64,000 nt of DNA, taken from positions 744,001-808,000 of the forward strand of contig JADJPW010000002.1 in NCBI GenBank assembly GCA_016713035.1, written 5' to 3'. The position numbers and the translations under genes are program-made. Source of the stretch: Verrucomicrobiaceae bacterium. Lineage in GTDB: Bacteria; Verrucomicrobiota; Verrucomicrobiia; Verrucomicrobiales; Verrucomicrobiaceae. How positions within the stretch are numbered: position 1 is the stretch's first letter; each line of letters begins with the position of its first letter. Below, piece by piece: positions 58,254 to 64,000 of the stretch. Under the pieces are notes generated by a model that saw only the letters and a program-made list of their open reading frames with translations, was not told the origin of the DNA and searched no databases.

Positions 58254-59900
58254 ATGCAACCTCGCTCTCGACGTCCTACCCGCATGACCACAGGCGCCCT
58301 GATGGCCGTCTCGCTCATGCTTTTGGTCGTGGCAGGGCTCTTCATCTCCTCATGGGTCTCTCTCATGAATGTGCGGGCGATGCAGGTCAGCTTCATGGAG
58401 GACTTTAGCCGTCGTCGCGTGGCGCTAGAGACTAGTCGCCAGCTTGGGCGTGAGCTGACTTACCTCGCTGCCTTTCAGCGCAACAGCAGTCTCGCAGCGC
58501 AGACCGATTTTCTGCTCGATACTGGAGAAGGCAGCATCAATAGTTCGGATGGTTGGTCAGGCCTCAATCTCTACTCCAACACCTTCTTCCCCGCTCTCTC
58601 TACGGGCAGTGTGTATCCTTATAACTACACGGGTTTTCGGCCAGGAGCTGCCTACTATAGCTCTGAGCGGCTCACCCGTCCTGCAGAGGCCCAATCAGGA
58701 GTGCTTGATGACTTTGAGAGCTGGCATTTCTTCAAGTCGATGTCGCCGCTGCTCGCAGGAGATTTGTTCTGCGTTTATCGCAAACCGGAAGGCGTCACCA
58801 CTGCGCTGGACATTCATACGGAAGTCCCCGGCTCGGGCTCGGATGCTGGTCACATCGCGAAGTGGATCGTCCAGGGGCGCACGGTGATCCGTCATGCACC
58901 TTCGCTCTTTGTCCCGACTACTCCGAGTCCACTAAAGCTGCCCTTTCAGACGAAATCGCTGTACGTGCAGAGTCAGACAGCGTCAGACACCACCGTGGCG
59001 CATCCCATCTATGGCACCGCCATCAGCACTGGCGGCGGCCCCTCCTCAGACCTGCTGCCATCGAATCTACCGGCTACACTGACCACCACCGGCCCCGTCG
59101 ATAGCAGCACAGGAGTGGGGAAAAGCTACGATGGCTATCTCAATGTCATCAACAACTCGCACAACCCAGATAACTCCCTGTGGAACTTCCAAGCGCGGGA
59201 GGCTGCCGCAGGCAGAAACCAGACGGACGTCATCGACGTCTTCGTGCATGGCCGGCAGGCATCCGTCAATCCGCCCGCTTGGTGGATGTATGAAACGGCA
59301 AGTCCCACCTATCCACCACCGAACTGGCCCTCTGGCTATGAGCCGAAGCTCCGCATCCTCAATATCGTCCTAGGCTCCGCCACGCTGCGGAATCTCCGCA
59401 TTAGCGGCGTGGTCAATCAAATCGTCTTCGTAGGCCAATCGAACACGAACGACTTCAAAAACGCCTCCAAGCTCCAGCCCGTCATCATCACCATCCTGCC
59501 AGATGGCAGCGGGCGCTGGATACGTGACATCCGCTTTGAGCGTGAGAACTCACGCCGCCATGTCCTCGCCTTCAAGAGTGACTCTGCTCGTGATGTGGAC
59601 CTGAATTGGATCAATGCACCCCTCACTGGCGATACCCACCGCTGGCGCTGCATGTTCATCAATGAGTATCACACCCTCTTCTTTAACATGCCCGGCAATG
59701 CCACACGGAATGTCCACATCTACGGCGGCATCATGACGAACTGGACCGTCAAGCGCCGTGCCCAGGGCTCCCCGAATCCCAGTCGCCTCGTCTTCAGAGC
59801 AGATGAGGACCCTAGTGCCTCTGGCTATGCCCCAGAGGGACCTGCTTTCTCCACCTTTCTGCCCCGTGAGGCATGGCAGGAAACCTATTTCAGACCCTGA
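58254..59900 (+). CDS. Large membrane-anchored protein of the pilus-like cassette (PilX-like)
   Basis: A 548-residue protein starting at MQPRSRRPTRMTTGALMAV, whose N-terminal hydrophobic helix (ALMAVSLMLLVVAGLFISSWVSLMNV) resembles minor pilins but lacks the conserved Glu+5, as in PilX-like assembly proteins. The long extracytoplasmic part, rich in Ser, Thr and Asn, ends in beta-structured repeats (NLRISGVVNQIVFVGQSN, NATRNVHIYGGIMTNWTVKRR). It sits between two pseudopilin genes with 6-23 base spacings, which argues that all three are assembled together. Confidence 0.65.
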   Translation: MQPRSRRPTRMTTGALMAVSLMLLVVAGLFISSWVSLMNVRAMQVSFMEDFSRRRVALETSRQLGRELTYLAAFQRNSSLAAQTDFLLDTGEGSINSSDGWSGLNLYSNTFFPALSTGSVYPYNYTGFRPGAAYYSSERLTRPAEAQSGVLDDFESWHFFKSMSPLLAGDLFCVYRKPEGVTTALDIHTEVPGSGSDAGHIAKWIVQGRTVIRHAPSLFVPTTPSPLKLPFQTKSLYVQSQTASDTTVAHPIYGTAISTGGGPSSDLLPSNLPATLTTTGPVDSSTGVGKSYDGYLNVINNSHNPDNSLWNFQAREAAAGRNQTDVIDVFVHGRQASVNPPAWWMYETASPTYPPPNWPSGYEPKLRILNIVLGSATLRNLRISGVVNQIVFVGQSNTNDFKNASKLQPVIITILPDGSGRWIRDIRFERENSRRHVLAFKSDSARDVDLNWINAPLTGDTHRWRCMFINEYHTLFFNMPGNATRNVHIYGGIMTNWTVKRRAQGSPNPSRLVFRADEDPSASGYAPEGPAFSTFLPREAWQETYFRP

Positions 59901-59906
59901 GGACAC

Positions 59907-60404
59907 ATGAAACATACACGCCTCCATCGCTGCTTCACCCATGCGCTGACCCTCATCGAGGTACTCGCCGCAGGTGCCGTCGTAGCCATCGGAGCCACCG
60001 CCGCCGTCAGCCTCGCCAGTGGTTCCATGCTGCAAGAGGAGCTCGCCTTCCGCGTCGCCATCACGCGTAATTACCAAGAAAACATGCTCCGTCTCTGGCA
60101 GCTCGGGCTCTCGCGTGCGCAAGTCCTCGCCATCATGCCGGAGCAGGATGCCAATACGCTGCTCGATACCGCTCTCTACGGTGATAGCCACGATGCCACA
60201 GGCCCCGACCTCATCGAAAATGGCGTCGTCAATGTCAACGGCCTCCTCATGGAGTCCGTCTCTTGCCGGGCCATCGTCAATATCTCCAAAGACCCCGGCA
60301 CCGATGATGCACCCCTGCCAGAAATCTCCGGCGCAGACCTCACCCTCCGTGCTTACCGCCCGCGACTGATCACGACCCTGCGCACCCCCGTCGTCTCGCC
60401 GTAG
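59907..60404 (+). CDS. Small pseudopilin (prepilin-type N-terminus)
   Basis: A 165-residue protein with the prepilin signature HALTLIEVLAAGAVVAIGATAAVSLASG: cleavage after Ala13, Leu+1, Glu+5, so again Ala replaces Gly at -1. Size is that of a standard minor pseudopilin. It follows the large PilX-like gene by 6 bases and precedes the platform protein by 45, completing the pilin set of the cassette. Confidence 0.78.
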   Translation: MKHTRLHRCFTHALTLIEVLAAGAVVAIGATAAVSLASGSMLQEELAFRVAITRNYQENMLRLWQLGLSRAQVLAIMPEQDANTLLDTALYGDSHDATGPDLIENGVVNVNGLLMESVSCRAIVNISKDPGTDDAPLPEISGADLTLRAYRPRLITTLRTPVVSP

Positions 60405-60449
60405 CAGCCCCCTTTTTCGTCCAAAAACGCCTCTCCAACAGCCCACGCC

Positions 60450-61679
60450 ATGCTCAAGAAAGTCAAAATCACCAATGTCCACACCGGCAAATCAGCCGAG
60501 GCACTCGTGGACACGGACTCCGATGACAAGGCCCTCCTAGGCGCAGGCGTCAGCAGCAATGAATCAACCAGCATCACCACCATCATTGGTGTCGATGAAA
60601 AGCTGCATCGTCTCACCTCCCCCAAGCCTGATGTGGATGATCGTGCGGCCTTCTTTTCCGGCCTCGCACGCTGTTTGGAGCGAAATATCTCCCTCACCAA
60701 ATCTCTCTCCCTCCAGACCAATCGCGTCAAATCTGCCAGCTACAAGGGCATGATCGCCGAGCTCATCCACGGCATCTCTGTCGGTGACAAGCTCAGCGAC
60801 ACGATGATGAAATTCCCCAAGCTCTTCCCAGAGGACATGCTCTCGCTCATCATGGCGGGTGAAGAGGCGGGACAGCTCCCCAAAGTCTGCCGCCGTATCG
60901 CTATCGCTGCGAAAAAGTCCTCCAAAGTGCTCAAAAAGCTCAAGGGAGCCATGATCTATCCTGCTGTGGTTATCGTGCTCGGGGTCATCGTCGTCATTGC
61001 CATGAGTATGACTCTCGTGCCTGCCATGGCGAACTTGTTCGCCTCCTTCAAAACGGAGCTGCCTCTCGGCACACGGGCGCTGATTGCGCTCTCTGAAATA
61101 CTGCTCAAGCGGCCCTACATCGCCATTCTTCCCTTTGTTGGGCTTTATATCTTCTTTTCGAACTGGGGGAAGATCGCATCCATCCGCGGTGTGCAGGATT
61201 TTTTCCTCAAACTGCCCGTCGTAGGCGTCCTCGTCCGAAAATCCGCCGCAGCCGTCGGATTTCGCACGCTCGCCATGCTCACCGAGTCGAACGTACGCCT
61301 CACTTCCGCGCTAGAGATCACCTCACAGGCCAGCTGGCACTACCATTACAAGGAACTCTTCCTCCGGCTGCGGGATCACATCGGCGTCGGCCGTACACTC
61401 CATGAGGCCTTCCTCATGGAAGCCCACTGGATGGGGCCAGATGCACGTAACCTCTGCGGCATGATCGAGCTCGCCTCGGAGACCGGCTCCGGCACAGAAA
61501 TGCTCTCCGAGATCGCAGATGACTATGAGGAAGAGCTCGATAACCTCGCTGCCACACTCGATAAAATGATCGAGCCCCTTACCATGCTCATTCTCGGCGT
61601 CATGGTCGGCTTCCTCATCTACGCCATCTACGGCCCCATGTTCAGCCTCGGGGACGTCATCCTCAAAAAGAAGAAATAA
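60450..61679 (+). CDS. Inner-membrane platform protein (PilC/GspF family)
   Basis: A 409-residue GspF/PilC-type platform. Two repeated cytoplasmic domains (RAAFFSGLARCLERNISLTKSL, EDMLSLIMAGEEAGQLPKVCRRIA and FRTLAMLTESNVRLTSALEITSQ, RNLCGMIELASETGSG) alternate with membrane helices (IYPAVVIVLGVIVVIAMSMTLVP and PLTMLILGVMVGFLIYAIYGPMF). The hallmark GEExGxL motif is intact. A ~60-residue N-terminal extension precedes the fold. It is the last gene of the pilus-like run. Confidence 0.9.
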   Translation: MLKKVKITNVHTGKSAEALVDTDSDDKALLGAGVSSNESTSITTIIGVDEKLHRLTSPKPDVDDRAAFFSGLARCLERNISLTKSLSLQTNRVKSASYKGMIAELIHGISVGDKLSDTMMKFPKLFPEDMLSLIMAGEEAGQLPKVCRRIAIAAKKSSKVLKKLKGAMIYPAVVIVLGVIVVIAMSMTLVPAMANLFASFKTELPLGTRALIALSEILLKRPYIAILPFVGLYIFFSNWGKIASIRGVQDFFLKLPVVGVLVRKSAAAVGFRTLAMLTESNVRLTSALEITSQASWHYHYKELFLRLRDHIGVGRTLHEAFLMEAHWMGPDARNLCGMIELASETGSGTEMLSEIADDYEEELDNLAATLDKMIEPLTMLILGVMVGFLIYAIYGPMFSLGDVILKKKK

Positions 61680-61759
61680 GGCCGCGAAAACGCACCCCGG
61701 TGCCGCCGGGGCTGCGTGGGTAGGCAGTCACGGCTCATAAATAAAATAGGACAAAAAAC

Positions 61760-61776
61760 TGGCACGGTCCTTGCTT
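61760..61776 (+). promoter_or_regulatory. Sigma-54 (-24/-12) promoter of the ammonium transporter gene
   Basis: TGGCACGGTCCTTGCTT matches the RpoN consensus TGGCAC-N5-TTGC with correct GG (61761-61762) to GC (61773-61774) spacing. It lies 66 bases before the amt start. Nitrogen control through NtrC is expected from general knowledge; no activator site was identified. Confidence 0.85.
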
Positions 61777-61842
61777 GATACGAGCTGGCTATTCTCCCAA
61801 CCAGGAATAGCCACTCCAACCAACCAATCACCTTCCCCAATC

Positions 61843-63162
61843 ATGATCCGACCCGCATTGTCCATGCGCGGCCGCGCTGCCGTTGCCACGGCGGTGCTTT
61901 GCTGTGCCGCGCCCGCCCTGCATGCCGCTGATGGCCCCGCACACAACTCTGGCGATACCGCCTGGGTGCTCGCCTCCACCGCACTCGTCCTATTCATGAT
62001 GATTCCTGGGCTAGCGCTCTTCTATGCGGGGCTCGTGCGCTCGAAAAACGTGCTCTCCATCTTCATGCAGTGCTTTGCACTCACCGCCGTGCTCAGCCTC
62101 GTCTGGCTAGTATGTGGCTACTCGCTCAGTTTTACTGGCGACGGCTCCTTCATCGGCACCTTGGATAAAATCTTCCTCAAAGGCGTCACACCTAGCAGTA
62201 GCTACGCTGCCTATCCAGGCATCCCAGAGCACCTCTGGTTCGCTTACCAGATGATGTTTTTCCTCATCACGCCCGGTCTATTCATCGGAGCCTTCGCCGA
62301 GCGCATGAAATTCAGCGCCATCATGATCTTTAGCGTGCTATGGAGCCTCCTCGTCTATGTCCCCGTCTGCTGGGGCGTGTGGCATAAGATGAATTTCTTT
62401 GGCCTCACCAATGTGATCGACCTCGCCGGTGGCATCGTCGTCCACATCACAGCCGGCGTCGCCGCATTGGTCGCCTGTATCATGGTCGGGGGGCGTCAGG
62501 GCTTCCCACACACCGCCATGATGCCGCATAATCTGCCCTTCACCATCGCGGGTGCAGGCATGCTTTGGGTCGGCTGGTTCGGCTTCAATGGCGGCAGTCA
62601 GGTCGGAGCCAATGGCAATGCGGCGCTCACCGTCGTCGTCACCCACCTCTCCGCCTGTGCCGCCTGCGTCGTCTGGTCCTTGATCGAAAAAATCAAACTC
62701 GGCAAGCCCAGCGCCCTCGGCATCGCCACAGGCTCCATCGCTGGTCTAGCGGCCATCACACCCGCCTCGGGCAAAGTCGGGCCACTCGGAGCCATCTGCA
62801 TCGGCAGCGTCTCCGCCCTCGTCTGCTGGATCGCCTGCGCCAAGCTGAAAAAGAAGTTCAACTACGACGACTCACTCGATGTTTTTGGCGTCCATGGTGT
62901 CGGTGGCTTCGTTGGCACCATCCTCGTCGCCGTATTCGCCTCACCAGACCTCGGAGGTCTCGGTTACGCCGAAGGAATGACCATGGGCTCCCAGCTCACC
63001 ACCCAGCTCCTCGCCGCATTCTATACAGCCGTGCTCTCCGGCATCGTCAGCATCATTCTTCTGAAGGCTATCGACCTCACCATCGGCCTCCGCGTCACCA
63101 GCGACGACGAGCGCCAGGGCCTCGACCTCGCCGAGCATGGCGAGTCCGGTTACAATCACTAA
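61843..63162 (+). CDS. amtB: Ammonium transporter
   Basis: A 439-residue Amt-family channel with a signal-like N-terminus (MRGRAAVATAVLCCAAPALHAA) and eleven hydrophobic segments. Family motifs: DTAWVLASTALVLFMMIPGLALFYAGLVRSKNVLS, VYVPVCWGVWHKMNFFGLTNVIDLAGGIVVHITAGVAALVAC with the twin-His channel residues (His in IVVHITAGV and later FGVHGVGGF), and GWFGFNGGSQVGANG. It is regulated here by a sigma-54 promoter. The usual PII protein partner gene (glnK/glnB) is not adjacent. An upstream in-frame ATG at 61771 overlaps the promoter and is not used. Confidence 0.95.
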   Translation: MIRPALSMRGRAAVATAVLCCAAPALHAADGPAHNSGDTAWVLASTALVLFMMIPGLALFYAGLVRSKNVLSIFMQCFALTAVLSLVWLVCGYSLSFTGDGSFIGTLDKIFLKGVTPSSSYAAYPGIPEHLWFAYQMMFFLITPGLFIGAFAERMKFSAIMIFSVLWSLLVYVPVCWGVWHKMNFFGLTNVIDLAGGIVVHITAGVAALVACIMVGGRQGFPHTAMMPHNLPFTIAGAGMLWVGWFGFNGGSQVGANGNAALTVVVTHLSACAACVVWSLIEKIKLGKPSALGIATGSIAGLAAITPASGKVGPLGAICIGSVSALVCWIACAKLKKKFNYDDSLDVFGVHGVGGFVGTILVAVFASPDLGGLGYAEGMTMGSQLTTQLLAAFYTAVLSGIVSIILLKAIDLTIGLRVTSDDERQGLDLAEHGESGYNH

Positions 63163-63184
63163 TCCGGCTCAAAAGCTCCCCTTG

Positions 63185-63235
63185 GACACTGATCAGTCGC
63201 TGCCCAGAGCAGCACACTGGTCAGTGTCTTCTTTT
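63185..63235 (+). terminator. Intrinsic terminator after amtB
   Basis: GACACTGATCAGT (63185-63197) pairs with ACTGGTCAGTGTC (63216-63228) with one G-U, and an inner GCTGC/GCAGC stem; the tract TTCTTTT follows. It lies 22 bases after the amtB stop. Confidence 0.85.
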
Positions 63236-63340
63236 GTGGCGGACAAGCTCCATGTCTGCAAAGCAGCGACCCCGACATGCTGCCCATCGGCCGCAGAAAA
63301 AGTGCATCTTTATCCCCGGCGGGGAGTTTGATAAAGCCAC

Positions 63341-64000
63341 ATGAAACACCACCTCGCCCTCATCAGCCTCATGTCTCTCATCACGGTCAGTCTGGCCGCC
63401 GAGCCCATGCCGCGTGAATGGATGATCGAAGGCGTGAAGCGTGTAGGCCTCGTGCATGTGCCCGCCACCGCCAAAACCCAGCCGACGCCTGTCGTCTTCG
63501 CCTTCCACGGACATGGCGGCAACATGCACAACGCCACCCGCATGTTTCCCATCCATGAACTGTGGCCTGAGGCGCTAGTCGTCTTTCTCCAAGGACTCAA
63601 CACACCCGGCAGACTCACCGATCCTGAGGGGAAAAAGCCGGGTTGGCAAAGCACCGCCGGGATATTGGGGGATCGTGATCTAAAGCTCTTCGATACCGTA
63701 CTCGCAGGCCTGCGGGCCGATTACCAGGTCGATGACAAACGCATCTACTCCACCGGCCACTCCAATGGCGGCGGCTTCACCTACCTGCTGTGGGCAGAGC
63801 GCGGAGACGTCTTCGCCGCCATGGCCCCATCCGCCTCAGCCGCCACACGTAGCCGATCCTCCCTGAAGCCCAAACCCGTGCTGCACATCGCTGGTGAAAA
63901 CGATCCCCTCGTGAAATACGCCTGGCAGCAGGCCACCATCCAGGCCCTGCTAAAGCTCAATGCATGCAGCGCCGGAGTCGCCTGGGATCAGGAGCCGAGC
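63341..64000 (+). CDS. Secreted esterase of the poly(3-hydroxybutyrate) depolymerase family (3' end outside window)
   Basis: The frame runs to the window edge; about 220 residues are seen. It begins with a signal peptide (MKHHLALISLMSLITVSLAA) and continues with PVVFAFHGHGGNMHNATR (oxyanion region) and YSTGHSNGGGFTYLLW, the GHSNG catalytic-Ser motif (G-x-S-x-G) of LpqC-type esterases and PHB depolymerases, and ends near LHIAGENDPLVKY, where the catalytic Asp lies. The distal His and the rest are outside the window. The substrate could be a polyester or a plant ester; no operon partner is visible here. Confidence 0.8.
   Translation, partial: MKHHLALISLMSLITVSLAAEPMPREWMIEGVKRVGLVHVPATAKTQPTPVVFAFHGHGGNMHNATRMFPIHELWPEALVVFLQGLNTPGRLTDPEGKKPGWQSTAGILGDRDLKLFDTVLAGLRADYQVDDKRIYSTGHSNGGGFTYLLWAERGDVFAAMAPSASAATRSRSSLKPKPVLHIAGENDPLVKYAWQQATIQALLKLNACSAGVAWDQEPS

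Noticed and set aside
62565..63344. 259-residue plus-strand gene across the amtB end
   Set aside because: Out-of-frame reading of amtB and the terminator, very Arg-rich, no motif.

Overview
The window looks like chromosomal DNA of a Verrucomicrobiota bacterium, close to the Verrucomicrobium/Prosthecobacter group. Indicators are the CxxCH haem-binding C-terminal domain typical of Planctomycetes/Verrucomicrobia, two formylglycine-type sulfatases, secreted PQQ-like beta-propellers, a ThuA-like protein, a PEP-CTERM protein, Gfo/Idh and TIM-barrel sugar enzymes, and a lineage-specific pilus-like cassette. Base composition is G+C rich except for a few intergenic patches. No rRNA, tRNA, CRISPR, integrase or transposase gene was recognised. 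All product calls come from reading motifs, without database searches.

Layout. 1-6.4 kb: end of a haem-domain protein, a YfiH-type laccase-domain protein, a frameshifted DUF362 gene, and a minus-strand run opgG-folP-yraN. 6.4-7.35 kb: an array of palindromic ~146-bp repeats with a four-helix-bundle (rRNA intervening-sequence type) gene lying between copies. 7.4-13.8 kb: polA, murJ, a small membrane protein and a beta-propeller. 14.4-22.05 kb: an accessory redox island (LysR regulator, two isochorismatase-type hydrolases, Rieske protein, small membrane protein, MarR regulator, SDR, quinone oxidoreductase, FMN reductase, pirin). It is bounded by the same putative LysR site at both ends and carries a 12-bp palindrome at the starts of both marR and the SDR gene. 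22.2-35 kb: housekeeping and secreted proteins (beta-propeller, Hsp33-like, EboD-like cyclase, lipoate ligase, gamma-glutamylcyclotransferase, TPR protein, TrhO-RluA fusion, sulfatase, Gfo/Idh, MOSC-MobA, PEP-CTERM). 35.6-49.5 kb: ABC transporter, methyltransferase, glycosyltransferase, a second and frameshifted sulfatase, a probable bacterial Whirly-like ssDNA-binding protein, a repeat-rich surface protein, and small genes including trmL, gtrA and a CxxS glutaredoxin.

49.5-61.7 kb is a type IV pilus/type II secretion-like locus. A secretin gene diverges, across an AT-rich control region, from an operon-like run: large prepilin, PilT-type ATPase, PilM/N/O/P-position proteins, two pseudopilins flanking a large PilX-like protein, and a PilC/GspF platform protein. 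It is followed by an ammonium transporter with a strong sigma-54 promoter match and a terminator, then a truncated esterase at the window edge.

Three genes (DUF362, isochorismatase, sulfatase) are each broken by one missing base, two of them at an A5 tract where A6 would restore the frame; a possible fourth case lies in the ABC transporter. This pattern suggests either assembly indels or recent decay, and should be resolved before any of them is called a pseudogene.
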